Notes: generated by a model not told the origin, from the letters alone. Shown: positions 1-7,763, counted from the first letter of the stretch. The stretch is 36,494 bases of DNA from an uncultured Opitutia bacterium (GCA_903839035.1 CAIMAQ010000083.1:1-36494); one strand, 5' to 3'. Numbers and translations: made by a program.

Positions 1-1417
1 AAGAGAGCTTCGAGGTGAATTTGACCTCGTGCTGCCAGAACGCCGCGGGATTCCAGAGCGTGCTGTTGTCCGTTTCCGGGCTGCCCCACGCCGCCGGGAC
101 AGACGGCCGGCCCCCGGGCCCGGTGAGGCCGGGATCATACGAGTTCGGGTACTGCTCCGCCTCGTTGAAGACGCGCGTCGGGTCGGTCAGGTCGTAGTTG
201 TAGATGTATTCGTTGAAATAGTTCTCGTAGCTGAGCGTGTGCGCATAGCGGACGGTGAAGCCCGCGACCGCCGTCGACGGCAGCGCAGCCCCGCTCCAGT
301 CGAAGTGCAGCTCCGTGCGATTCTCGAGCGTGTGCTGCGTGACGTACTCCGCGTATTCAAACTGTTGGAAACGGCGGCGGTTCATGTACTCGAACAGCGT
401 GCGGTTCACGAGGGTCAGCGCGGGCGAGAACACGTGCGTGGCGATGAGCTGCGCACGCACGACGTTGGCGTTGGAGAAATCCCCCTTCGAGAACAGCGAG
501 GCCTCCCATGGCAATTTCACCACGCCGGTCGCCGGAATCGGGCCGGGGAAAGGGTAATTGTCGGCGGACGCGCCCGTGTAGTACTGCTCGTGCCAGATGA
601 GGTCCTGGTTGACACGGTTGACGCCCAGCGTCTCCGGCGGGTTCTGCCAGAAATACTGCGCGCTGAAGTCCAGTGTGGTCGCGGCGCCGGGTTTCCATGT
701 GACCGCGGCGAAAACATCCTGCCGGCTGTCCGGGGCGTCGTTCTTGCGGAAAAAGGTGTCGCCGCCCTTCGCCTCGTAACTCACGCGCCACGCAAGCTGG
801 TCGTTGACCGGCGCGGTTGCGTCGATCTGTACCGAGCCGTTGAAAAACGAGACCTGCCCCGGCGCCCACGTGCCAAGCCGCGTCGTCACGGTCGTCTCCG
901 GGCCGGAAAACTTCGGCTGCTTCGTGACATAGTTTACGTAGCCGCCCGTGAAATAGCCCGCCCCAAACACCGCCGAGCCCGGACCGCGGACGAGATCGAC
1001 GGCCTCGACGCCGTTGAATGACGGGAAATACCCGTAGTAATTGTAGCTGAGCCGCTGGCCGTTGAGGTAGGTTTCCGCGAGGTCGCCCCGCAGGTTCGGC
1101 ATCGTGATGTTGCCGTACGCCGCGCCGACGTACGCGCTCGGCGAGTAGAGCAGGATTTCCTGCACCCCGTGGATCTGCCGCTCACTGAACAGCGACGTGG
1201 TGATCGTGCTCACGCCGCGCGGCGTATCAAGCGGGTCGCGCGCCTCGCCCATCACGGCCGAGGTCTGGCGCGTGAGCGGGTTGACTGACTGCTCGACCGG
1301 CACGCCGGTGACGGTAAAGCGGGCCAGGGCGGTGGCGTCCGATGCCGGCTGCGCGGCGGCGTCAGCCAGGAAAATCGCGCTGAGGGCGAGGAGAAGGAGT
1401 CGGGCCGGGAGTTTCAT
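1..1417 (-). CDS. TonB-dependent outer-membrane receptor, C-terminus beyond window
   Basis: The minus strand is open from an ATG at 1417 to the left edge (472 codons visible, no stop). The protein starts with a signal peptide (MKLPARLLLLALSAIFLADA, then AAAQ). A plug domain follows at about residues 45-165, with the typical stretches NLRGDLAETYLNGQRL and VEAVDLVRGPGSAVFGAG, and then beta-strand-rich barrel sequence with many aromatic residues. The product should sit in the outer membrane and import a substrate with energy from TonB-ExbBD. A TPP riboswitch lies 78 bases upstream on the same strand, so the likely substrate is thiamine, a thiamine phosphate or a precursor. The visible part shows no carboxypeptidase-like N-terminal extension and no convincing TonB box. 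No clear Shine-Dalgarno precedes the ATG; the upstream bases are C-rich. The receptor class is secure; the substrate is inferred from the riboswitch only. Confidence 0.93.
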   Translation of the reverse strand, partial: MKLPARLLLLALSAIFLADAAAQPASDATALARFTVTGVPVEQSVNPLTRQTSAVMGEARDPLDTPRGVSTITTSLFSERQIHGVQEILLYSPSAYVGAAYGNITMPNLRGDLAETYLNGQRLSYNYYGYFPSFNGVEAVDLVRGPGSAVFGAGYFTGGYVNYVTKQPKFSGPETTVTTRLGTWAPGQVSFFNGSVQIDATAPVNDQLAWRVSYEAKGGDTFFRKNDAPDSRQDVFAAVTWKPGAATTLDFSAQYFWQNPPETLGVNRVNQDLIWHEQYYTGASADNYPFPGPIPATGVVKLPWEASLFSKGDFSNANVVRAQLIATHVFSPALTLVNRTLFEYMNRRRFQQFEYAEYVTQHTLENRTELHFDWSGAALPSTAVAGFTVRYAHTLSYENYFNEYIYNYDLTDPTRVFNEAEQYPNSYDPGLTGPGGRPSVPAAWGSPETDNSTLWNPAAFWQHEVKFTSKLS

Positions 1418-1478
1418 GGGAGGTGGTGGGACCTGACCCAAGACGGACTTCCGGCGAAAGCGGCGTTGTCTGCCCCTC

Positions 1479-1493
1479 GGCGCTGACAGCGCC
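1479..1493 (-). promoter_or_regulatory. Hairpin between riboswitch and receptor start
   Basis: GGCGCTGTCAGCGCC on the minus strand forms a 6-bp stem with a 3-base loop directly after the riboswitch aptamer and about 60 bases before the receptor ATG. It could be part of the expression platform. There is no T-run, so a control of translation or a Rho-dependent mechanism is more likely than intrinsic termination. This is inference from position. Confidence 0.4.
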
Positions 1494-1494
1494 T

Positions 1495-1590
1495 GCTGTT
1501 TCCTTCGTCGGCATGATCCGTTCAGGTTCGAAGGGTCGAGCGGTCGAGCGCACCGCAATCTCAGCCCTCCGCGGAGGGCACCCCTACAGG
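1495..1590 (-). promoter_or_regulatory. Thiamine pyrophosphate (TPP, THI-box) riboswitch
   Basis: Read on the minus strand, the region holds the invariant THI-box blocks in order: TAGGGGTGCC near 1586, GGGCTGAGATTG near 1560, ACCCTTCGAACCTGA near 1535-1525, and GGATCATGCCGACGAAGGA near 1520-1500. Short flanking complementary bases (CTGT and ACAG) can close P1. These blocks match the TPP aptamer arms that grip the pyrimidine and pyrophosphate parts of the ligand. The leader is placed to control the TonB receptor starting at 1417, which should be expressed when TPP is scarce. The family is identified from conserved motifs only, but the match is strong. Confidence 0.94.
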
Positions 1591-1606
1591 CAAGTCCGGA
1601 GAAAGC

Positions 1607-1713
1607 GCGCCGCCTGCAGGCGGCGCAAGCCAATCTTTCCTGGCCTTGGCTGCCGCAGGTGGTCGTCGATATCCACATCGACGATAAGCGCCGGTCGGAG
1701 ACCGGCACCCACC
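1607..1713. repeat. Composite palindromic intergenic repeat, copy 1
   Basis: A perfect 20-base palindrome (GCGCCGCCTG and its complement, 1607-1626) is followed by a block at 1658-1713 made of two hairpins: CGTCGATATCCACATCGACG and GCCGGTCGGAGACCGGC, ending CACCCACC. The block 1658-1713 aligns closely with 5602-5657, downstream of carA, including its GGTGG start and CCCACC end. It looks like a dispersed non-coding repeat. On the minus strand it lies just upstream of the TPP riboswitch. Confidence 0.7.
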
Positions 1714-1715
1714 AT

Positions 1716-1870
1716 AAACACAAGAGCCGCCCCTTGCAGGGGCGGCTCTTTGACCTAACACCAAACAAACCGTAAGAACTACAAACAAGCACCGTCTTAC
1801 CAGGACGATGTTGACTACACCGGGATAGATGCGCCCGGACGCATAACGTTCAAAAGCCGCCAAAAATCTT
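1716..1870 (-). ncRNA. Tandem sRNA-like unit, copy A
   Basis: This is one of two similar non-coding units (the other starts at 1904). On the minus strand it contains TCTATCCCGGTGTAGT, then TTGTTTGTAGTTCTTACGG, TTGGTGTTAGGTCA and a GC-rich 11-bp hairpin (1722-1750) followed by TTGTGTTT. The hairpin plus T-rich tail looks like an intrinsic terminator, so a small RNA read leftwards is plausible. Hairpin changes between the copies keep most of the pairing, and copy A has about 24 extra bases near 1788-1811. No long open frame is shared by both copies. No Rfam family is recognised; function is unknown. Confidence 0.5.
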
Positions 1871-1903
1871 TTGCATATTTTCTGCCCGGATCGCCAAACC
1901 CGG

Positions 1904-2040
1904 AAACACAAGAGCCGCCCCCTTGCGGGAGCGGCTCGAGTGACCTAACACCAAGCAAACCGTAAGAACTACAAACAATATCTGACTACACTGGGATAGA
2001 CGGGCCTCACCGCGAAATGCTCAAAAAAAGTCCGGTTTTT
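1904..2040 (-). ncRNA. Tandem sRNA-like unit, copy B
   Basis: This is the second copy of the unit at 1716. It shares AAACACAAGAGCCGCC, GACCTAACACCAA, CAAACCGTAAGAACTACAAA and TGGGATAGA (plus-strand reading) with copy A. Its hairpin (about 1911-1936) differs in sequence but keeps a long GC stem, and on the minus strand it is followed by TTGTGTTT. A promoter-like pair of hexamers lies upstream at 2052-2080. A transcript starting near 2045 would read the unit and end at its hairpin. The direction is inferred from the promoter and the T-rich tail. Confidence 0.5.
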
Positions 2041-2051
2041 TGTGAATAACT

Positions 2052-2085
2052 ATCATATTACATAACCTGTTGTTTATCAGGTTAT
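2052..2085 (-). promoter_or_regulatory. Candidate promoter with overlapping inverted-repeat operator
   Basis: On the minus strand, CTGATA (2080-2075) and TATGAT (2057-2052) are 17 bases apart, matching 4 and 5 of 6 bases of the housekeeping sigma consensus. An inverted repeat, ATAACCTG and CAGGTTAT with an 8-base spacer (2062-2085), covers the -35 box and part of the spacer, as expected of a repressor site. The local AT-richness contrasts with the GC-rich surroundings. It faces the tandem sRNA-like units. The SIMPL gene starting at 2157 is divergent and could also be affected. Confidence 0.4.
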
Positions 2086-2156
2086 ACAGGTTTGTGAATG
2101 ACTTGGATTGGACAATTTTGCGCATCTGGCGGAGGGCTGGATGAGCCCAATTTCCC

Positions 2157-2900
2157 ATGGAAAACCACTCCTCCCGTCCGCACCTGTTCGGCCTCCTCGC
2201 AGGCCTGTTTCTCGCCGTCGGCCTCTGTTTCGCCTCCATCGTGTTTACCCGCACCTGGACCCGGCTCCACGAATCTCAGGTCATTGATGTGACCGGTTCC
2301 GCACGAAAAAACGTCCAGTCCGATCTCGTCGTCTGGCGCGCCAACTTCGGGGTGGACGACGAGTCGCTCCTGTCGGCGCACGAAAAACTCAAGGCCGCCC
2401 TGGTGCAGGTAGACGCCTTCCTGCGTGCGAAGGGCGTGAAGGAATTCATCCTCCTCCCGGTGCAGATTCGCGAGATCACGGCGCGCGCGAAAAGCGACGA
2501 TGATGAAACCGTGACGAAGCGCATCGGCTACCGGCTCAGCCAGCGGATCGAGATCAAGTCCGCCGACATCGCGACCACCACGCGCCTCGGCACCGAGTCC
2601 GCCGTGCTCCTGGAACAGGGCATCGCGCTCGTTTCCGAGGGACTCGAGTTCATCTACACCAAGGCGAGCGAGGCCAAGATCGAGATGATGGCCGAGGCAA
2701 CGAAGGACGCCCGCGCCCGCGCCGAGCAGATCGCCGGCCAGGGCGGACGGCAAATCAAGGAGCTGCGCACCGCCCGCATGGGCGTCGTGCAGATCAACCC
2801 GCTGTACTCGAGCGCGACGAGCTGGGAGGGCAACAACGACAACTCCTCGTTCGAGAAAACGATCACCACCACCGTCAGCGCGACGTTCTCGCTCGAGTGA
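2157..2900 (+). CDS. SIMPL-domain (DUF541) protein, membrane anchored
   Basis: This 247-residue protein has one N-terminal hydrophobic segment (about residues 10-30, LFGLLAGLFLAVGLCFASIV) followed by a SIMPL (DUF541) domain over most of the remainder. The domain opens with VIDVTGSARKNVQSDLVVW and includes YRLSQRIEIKS and the helical AEATKDARARAEQIA. Such proteins are usually periplasmic or anchored on the periplasmic side; some relatives are linked to oxidative stress, but the biochemical role is not known. The ATG at 2157 places the hydrophobic anchor at the N-terminus. The gene stands alone: the sRNA-like units lie upstream, and kamA is convergent downstream, separated by an imperfect inverted repeat at 2931-3009. 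Confidence 0.85.
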   Translation: MENHSSRPHLFGLLAGLFLAVGLCFASIVFTRTWTRLHESQVIDVTGSARKNVQSDLVVWRANFGVDDESLLSAHEKLKAALVQVDAFLRAKGVKEFILLPVQIREITARAKSDDDETVTKRIGYRLSQRIEIKSADIATTTRLGTESAVLLEQGIALVSEGLEFIYTKASEAKIEMMAEATKDARARAEQIAGQGGRQIKELRTARMGVVQINPLYSSATSWEGNNDNSSFEKTITTTVSATFSLE

Positions 2901-2930
2901 GCGGCGGGTAAAAAAAACCATCCGGAAGTC

Positions 2931-3009
2931 ATCGCAAAAGCGCGAAGAGGCAAAAACGCGAAATCAGGATTCTGGTTTCCGCGCTTTCGCCCTTCTGCGC
3001 CTTAGCGAT
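2931..3009. repeat. Long imperfect inverted repeat between convergent genes
   Basis: The left arm 2931-2968 (starting ATCGCAAAAGCGCGAAGAGG) is roughly three-quarters complementary to the right arm 2972-3009 (ending CTGCGCCTTAGCGAT), so the whole can fold into one long hairpin. It lies between the ends of the SIMPL gene and kamA and may serve as a two-way terminator. Its purine-rich wording resembles dispersed intergenic repeats rather than a classic terminator. Confidence 0.55.
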
Positions 3010-3055
3010 CGGATCGAATCCGTATCGTCGCGCGGAGCGCGCCGACCACCTTTCC

Positions 3056-4273
3056 TTACGGCTGGCCGGTGGCCGCGGACCGTTCCGCCTGCACCTTCTC
3101 GGTCGCCACCACGACGGCGGGAGTCTGGTCCGGCACCGGCGTGCTCTTGAGCGGGTACCCAAAGCGCTGGCCCTCGTAATTGCGGAACACCACCTCGTCG
3201 TCGGTGATGCTTTCAACGTAGTCCGGATTCACCGGCACTTTGCCGCCGCCGCCGGGGGCATCGATGACGTACTGCGGCACCGCATAGCCGGTCGTGTGGC
3301 CGCGCAGCGCCCGGATGATCTCGATACCCTTGCGGACATCCACCTTGAAGTGCGCGCCCCCCGTGATGAGGTCCATCTGGTAGAGGTAATACGGCCGCAC
3401 GCGCATCCGCAGCAGGCGGTGGACGAGGGCCTTCATCACGTCGGCGTCGTCATTCACGCCCTTGAGCAGCACGCTCTGGTTGCCGAGCGGCACGCCGGCG
3501 AACGACAGCCGCTCGCACGCGGCCTTCAGCTCCGCGGTGCACTCCTTCGGGTGGTTCACGTGGATGCTCATCCAGACCGGCCCGTACTTTTTGAAAATTT
3601 CGCAGAGCTCCGGCGTGATGCGCTGCGGCAGGAACACCGGGATGCGCGAGCCGATACGGATGAACTCCACGTGCTTGATCGCGCGCAGCCGGCTGATGAG
3701 GTGCTCCAGCTTCTTGTCCGAGAGCAGCAGCGGGTCCCCGCCCGAGAGCAGCACGTCGCGCACCTCGGGATGGCCCTCGATATAACGGAGCGCCTGCTCG
3801 TATTCCGGGTGAAAATTGTAGTCCTGCGCGTTCGAGACGAGGCGGCTCCGCGTGCAGTAGCGGCAATACGCCGCGCACCGGTCCGTCACCAGGAACAGCA
3901 CGCGGTCCGGATAGCGGTGCACCAGCCCGGGCACCGGCGAATGCTCGTCCTCGCCCAGCGAATCGAGCTGCTCCTCGGCCGCGAGCTGCGTCTCCCCCGA
4001 CCGCGGGATGACCTGCTTGCGGAGCGGGCAGTCCGGGTCGTTGCGGTCGATCAGGTTGAAAAAATATGGCGTGATCGCCAGCGAGAGCTTCTTGTCGGCG
4101 AAGTAGCACCCGGCCTTCTCGTCCGGCGTCAACGTCATGAACTGCTCGAGCTGGGCGACGCTGGTGATCCGGTTCTTCAGCTGCCACGTCCAGTCCTGCC
4201 AGTCGCTTTCGGGTACGTGTTGCCAAAGCCCCTGCCCTTCGAACCAGGTGGAGCGGTCTTCAGTGTAGGGCAT
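3056..4273 (-). CDS. kamA: Lysine 2,3-aminomutase family radical SAM/PLP enzyme
   Basis: This 405-residue protein belongs to the KamA family, which interconverts L-lysine and beta-lysine with a [4Fe-4S] cluster, S-adenosylmethionine and PLP. The radical SAM motif is C133-x3-C137-x2-C140 in TDRCAAYCRYCTRSR. The PLP-lysine region DAPGGGGKVP and the motif YQMDLITGGAHF are both present. The aspartates in these two motifs match the lysine-binding aspartates of true lysine aminomutases, which argues against a glutamate aminomutase. The length is usual for the family. The start at 4273 gives MPYTEDRSTW, a normal N-terminus. No beta-lysine acetyltransferase (ablB) is adjacent, so use of beta-lysine as an osmolyte is not shown. 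It is divergent from carA with 120 bases between starts. Confidence 0.9.
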   Translation of the reverse strand: MPYTEDRSTWFEGQGLWQHVPESDWQDWTWQLKNRITSVAQLEQFMTLTPDEKAGCYFADKKLSLAITPYFFNLIDRNDPDCPLRKQVIPRSGETQLAAEEQLDSLGEDEHSPVPGLVHRYPDRVLFLVTDRCAAYCRYCTRSRLVSNAQDYNFHPEYEQALRYIEGHPEVRDVLLSGGDPLLLSDKKLEHLISRLRAIKHVEFIRIGSRIPVFLPQRITPELCEIFKKYGPVWMSIHVNHPKECTAELKAACERLSFAGVPLGNQSVLLKGVNDDADVMKALVHRLLRMRVRPYYLYQMDLITGGAHFKVDVRKGIEIIRALRGHTTGYAVPQYVIDAPGGGGKVPVNPDYVESITDDEVVFRNYEGQRFGYPLKSTPVPDQTPAVVVATEKVQAERSAATGQP

Positions 4274-4393
4274 GGGTGAGGGGACAATTGGTAAGGGGGC
4301 TAACCAGTCCTGTCAAATGGCGGGGTAATATTGCCAGAAAAGCCGTGGTTTGCCCTTGGCAGACCCCAGCTGACGCCTTTTCGTCAGGCTTTA

Positions 4394-5566
4394 ATGTCCA
4401 CGCCGAAGCCCGCAATTCTTGCCCTCGAGGATGGTTCGATTTTCCGGGGCCTCGCCTTTGGCGCCGACGCCACCATCGCCGGCGAATGCGTCTTCAACAC
4501 GTCGATGACCGGCTACCAGGAGATCCTCACCGACCCCTCCTACTTCGGCCAGATTGTCACGATGACCGCCGTCCAGATCGGCAACTATGGCGTGACCGCC
4601 GCCGACACCGAGGCCGCCGCGCCCAAGTGCTCCGGCTTCGTCGTCCGTGAGCTCTCCCCCGTCGTCAGCAACTGGCGCAGCCACGAGTCGCTCGGCGACT
4701 ACCTCCGCAAATACGGCATCCCCGGCATCAGCGAGATCGACACCCGCGCCCTCACCAAAAAACTCCGCGTCGACGGCGCCATGAAGTGCTGCCTCAGCAC
4801 CCTGCCGCTCAGTGACGCGGAGGCCGTCTCGCGCGCCCGCGCCTGGCGCGACATGGCCGGCGCCGACTATGTGAAGGACGTCACCTGCAAGGAGCCCTAT
4901 CTCTGGCGGCTCGAAGACCCCGCGAACTTCAACACGCCCTACCTGCCCGTTGGCACCACGATGAACGCCCCGGGCATCCCGGCGAAAAAGTTCCGCGTGG
5001 CCGCCTTCGACTACGGCGCGAAGCACAGCATCTACCGCAAGCTCGTCCACCACGGCTTTGAGGTGCAGGTCTTCCCCGCCACCGCGACGCATGAACAGGT
5101 CCGCGAGCACCAGCCCGACGCCGTGTTTCTCTCCAACGGCCCCGGCGATCCCGCCGCGCTGCCCTACATCCACCGGACCGTCACCGGCCTGCTGCCGGAT
5201 TTCCCGATCTTCGGCATCTGCCTCGGCCACCAGATGATCACGCACGCGCTCGGCGGCACGACCTTCAAGCTCAAGTTCGGCCACCGCGGCGGCAACCAGC
5301 CGGTGAAAAATCTCGAGACCGGCAAGGTCTCCATCACCGCGCAGAACCACGGCTTCGCCACCGACCCGAAATCCATCGAGGGCCGCGGCGCCAAGGTCAC
5401 CGAGATCAACCTCAACGACCAGACCGTCGAGGGCCTGCGCCACACGAAGCTCCCCGTTTTCTGCGTGCAATACCACCCCGAGGCCGCGCCCGGCCCGAAC
5501 GACGCCGACCCGCTCTTCGTGGATTTCTACAAGATGGTCGAACAGCGCAAGGCCGGGAAGATTTGA
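4394..5566 (+). CDS. carA: Carbamoyl-phosphate synthase small (glutaminase) subunit
   Basis: CarA hydrolyses glutamine and passes ammonia to the large subunit CarB for carbamoyl phosphate synthesis, which feeds pyrimidine and arginine pathways in the cytoplasm. The 390-residue product has the N-terminal CarA domain (LALEDGSIFRGLAFG, then FNTSMTGYQEILTDPSY) and a C-terminal class I glutamine amidotransferase domain. Its triad is visible: Cys276 in GICLGHQ, and His361 and Glu363 in QYHPEAAPGP. The ATG at 4394 is chosen because the family homology starts with it; the frame is open 21 codons further upstream. A small stem CTGACG/CGTCAG lies just upstream (about 4371-4388). carB is not in the window, so the two subunits are not in one operon here. 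Confidence 0.97.
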   Translation: MSTPKPAILALEDGSIFRGLAFGADATIAGECVFNTSMTGYQEILTDPSYFGQIVTMTAVQIGNYGVTAADTEAAAPKCSGFVVRELSPVVSNWRSHESLGDYLRKYGIPGISEIDTRALTKKLRVDGAMKCCLSTLPLSDAEAVSRARAWRDMAGADYVKDVTCKEPYLWRLEDPANFNTPYLPVGTTMNAPGIPAKKFRVAAFDYGAKHSIYRKLVHHGFEVQVFPATATHEQVREHQPDAVFLSNGPGDPAALPYIHRTVTGLLPDFPIFGICLGHQMITHALGGTTFKLKFGHRGGNQPVKNLETGKVSITAQNHGFATDPKSIEGRGAKVTEINLNDQTVEGLRHTKLPVFCVQYHPEAAPGPNDADPLFVDFYKMVEQRKAGKI

Positions 5567-5572
5567 GGGCGG

Positions 5573-5657
5573 GCGCGACCGCTGGTCGCGCGGCTTGTTT
5601 AGGTGGCCGCCGATTTCCAGATCGGCGATTGCGTCGGTGGGGACACCGGCGCCCACC
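5573..5657. repeat. Composite palindromic intergenic repeat, copy 2
   Basis: A hairpin, GCGCGACC with GGTCGCGC (5573-5591), is followed by a block at 5602-5657 that aligns with 1658-1713. It begins GGTGGCCGCCGATTTCCA, carries ATCGGCGATTGCG and ends ACCGGCGCCCACC. The layout (hairpin, short spacer, two-hairpin block) is the same as in copy 1, although the leading hairpins differ in sequence. It lies between the convergent ends of carA and the glycosidase-like gene and may help end transcription. Confidence 0.7.
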
Positions 5658-5660
5658 CGA

Positions 5661-7763
5661 TCAGCGCGCCGGAATCTCCAACCCTTGCTCCCGCCCGAGG
5701 TGCGTGACCCGCACCGTCGCCGGCAGCGCCGACGCCGGCAGCACCGGTTTCGCCGTCACCCCGTCAAACGTCAGCTCGATCCCCAGCAGCCAGCGCGGCA
5801 GGGCGCACGCGACCAGTCCCTGGTCGGCCAGAAACGGCTCCGCGGCGATCAAATCATAGGAAAGAAAAGCCTTCGGGATCATCACTTCCTCGACCACGGT
5901 CCGGCTCGGTTTGCCCTCGAAGTCCCAGTAGTTGGAACCCTCGACCAGTGACGTCTGGGCAACCCTCGCCATGAATTTCCGCCACGCCGCGATGGCCTCG
6001 TCCACGTGGCCCACTTTCACCAGCGCGCCGATCCATTGGTAGTTCCACGACGCCAGGCAGCCGCCGTTCATCGTCTCGCCAAAGCGCGTCACGTCGGCGC
6101 TGAACCGGCGCTTCATGAACGAAAATTCCTCGGCGTCGTAGAGATTCGTCTGGATGGACCAGCAATTTTCCCACTCCGGCCCCAGTTTGTGCCGCCGCGC
6201 CAGCACCGCATCCACGACGCGCCGCGCCCGTTCCGGCGGCACCATGCCCGCGCAGATCGCCATGAACTGCGGCGGCCCGTACAGGTAAAACCGCGGCACG
6301 CCCGCCGTATCGATCCAGTCGGCGTAGAATCCGCGCTCCTCGCTCCAGAAATCGCGGTCGTACTTTGCGCGCACCACGTCGGCCTGCGCCGCGAGGGTGG
6401 GAATCTCGGCTGCGTGTCCCAGCCACTGCGCCACCTCCGCCGCCGCGCGCAGCGCCATCCACGCCAGCACGTTCACGTACCCGATGTGGCCGTTGCGCGA
6501 AATCCAGTCCCAGTAGTCGTTTCCTTCCTCGTTCGCCGTGTAGATCATCCCGCGGCCTTCCGCGATCTGCCGGTTAAGCTGGACCAGCGCCCGGCGCGCA
6601 CCCTGCCAGAGTCGTTCACCCATGGCCCGGTCGCCCGTCAGCAGGAGCACGTCGCGCATGCACACGAGGTACGACGTGTACAAATCCAGCGAGGTCGTGC
6701 TCTGGTAACCCGGCCCCACGGTGTCGTCCTTCACCAGGTGGTCCGCCATGCGGATGACCTCGTCGATCAACACGCGCTGCAGGTCCGTGCTGTCCGGCCC
6801 CAGCGGCCCGCGCGCCACCCCAAACTTCAGCATTTCCGCATGCATGTGCCGGCACAGCAGCGCCACGTAGCCCGACGGCGAGTTGCCGATGCGCCAGTCA
6901 TGCGTGTCCGCCATCAGCCCGCAGTTGGCATAGTTGTCGAAAAACCGCCGGTTGACCGCCGCCTCGGCTTGCAGCGGCCCGCGCAGATTGACGTCGAGCG
7001 CGACGCCCGTCTCCGCCGTCACGAGTTCCAGCGTAAAGGTGGTTTCAGCGACCTCGCCCGCGCGCATCAGGCGCGGCCCCGCCGCATCGCACCACGGGCT
7101 CTGCGCCAGCACGGAGGAAAAATTCTGGATCTCGCCCTTCTTGACGTGATGCGAGGTTGTCACCCGCCAATCCCCGTTGGGGCCCGCCCGCGACAGCAGC
7201 TTGGCCATGCACCACCCGCCGGCCGCGGTCCGCGTGTGCCGGGTCGTCAGCGTCTGGCACTCGGGTCCCAGGATGCTTCCCGATCCGTAGAACGCGTCCT
7301 TCGTCATGCCGCGCTCCCACAGCATGAACACCGTCGGCTCGCCCCACGGGGTCTGCGCCGAGAAAAATAATCCCGGCGAGAAGGCATCCGCGACGTCCGT
7401 CTCCTCCCGCCAGGTTTGCCGGATCGTCCAGACCAGCTTCAACCCGTCCAACCGGAGGTGCCACCGTTCCTTCACCGCCCCGTAGTGGATGCCGTCAATT
7501 TCGACTTCCGTCCCGCTGATCACCCGCGTCACCGCCGGAACCGAACTGGAGCTCAGCTGCCAGCTGCCCGCCACATCCACATAGCCGCTCTGGCCACCGC
7601 AGGGCCCTGTCAGGGGCAGGTGCGAGGCACGGGGCGTGTCGGTCTTCAGCAGATTCGCACTCCAGCGGGAGGCCCCCGTGGCGTCGAAACCCAGTGAAGT
7701 CAGCTGGGGCCGGTCGGACTCCAGGCTGATCTGCCAGTAGGGGTTTTGCAGTCGGGTCGGCAC
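5661..7763 (-). CDS. Six-hairpin glycosidase-like protein
   Basis: This 700-residue protein resembles (alpha/alpha)6-barrel glycoside hydrolases. Residues 1-300 form a beta-rich N-terminal part. The second half is helical and rich in Trp, Tyr and acidic residues, for example ANEEGNDYWDWISRNGH, YDRDFWSEERGFYADWID, LYGPPQFMAICAG, MNGGCLASWNYQWIGALVK and EGSNYWDFEGKPSR. Candidate catalytic acids are the Glu/Asp residues in EEGNDYWDW and the Glu in WENCW, but I cannot assign them. There is no signal peptide, so it probably acts in the cytoplasm on imported oligosaccharides. It is divergent from the gene at 7894 (130 bases between starts) and has no transporter nearby. Exact GH family and substrate are unknown. 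Confidence 0.7.
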   Translation of the reverse strand: MPTRLQNPYWQISLESDRPQLTSLGFDATGASRWSANLLKTDTPRASHLPLTGPCGGQSGYVDVAGSWQLSSSSVPAVTRVISGTEVEIDGIHYGAVKERWHLRLDGLKLVWTIRQTWREETDVADAFSPGLFFSAQTPWGEPTVFMLWERGMTKDAFYGSGSILGPECQTLTTRHTRTAAGGWCMAKLLSRAGPNGDWRVTTSHHVKKGEIQNFSSVLAQSPWCDAAGPRLMRAGEVAETTFTLELVTAETGVALDVNLRGPLQAEAAVNRRFFDNYANCGLMADTHDWRIGNSPSGYVALLCRHMHAEMLKFGVARGPLGPDSTDLQRVLIDEVIRMADHLVKDDTVGPGYQSTTSLDLYTSYLVCMRDVLLLTGDRAMGERLWQGARRALVQLNRQIAEGRGMIYTANEEGNDYWDWISRNGHIGYVNVLAWMALRAAAEVAQWLGHAAEIPTLAAQADVVRAKYDRDFWSEERGFYADWIDTAGVPRFYLYGPPQFMAICAGMVPPERARRVVDAVLARRHKLGPEWENCWSIQTNLYDAEEFSFMKRRFSADVTRFGETMNGGCLASWNYQWIGALVKVGHVDEAIAAWRKFMARVAQTSLVEGSNYWDFEGKPSRTVVEEVMIPKAFLSYDLIAAEPFLADQGLVACALPRWLLGIELTFDGVTAKPVLPASALPATVRVTHLGREQGLEIPAR

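Noticed and set aside
1561-1911. 116-codon minus-strand frame through the repeats and riboswitch
   Set aside because: It runs through copy A, the composite palindrome and the riboswitch aptamer; the corresponding frame of copy B is not open.
1716-2000. CRISPR array
   Set aside because: Only two copies of unequal length with internal hairpins; no regular spacers, and no cas gene in the window.
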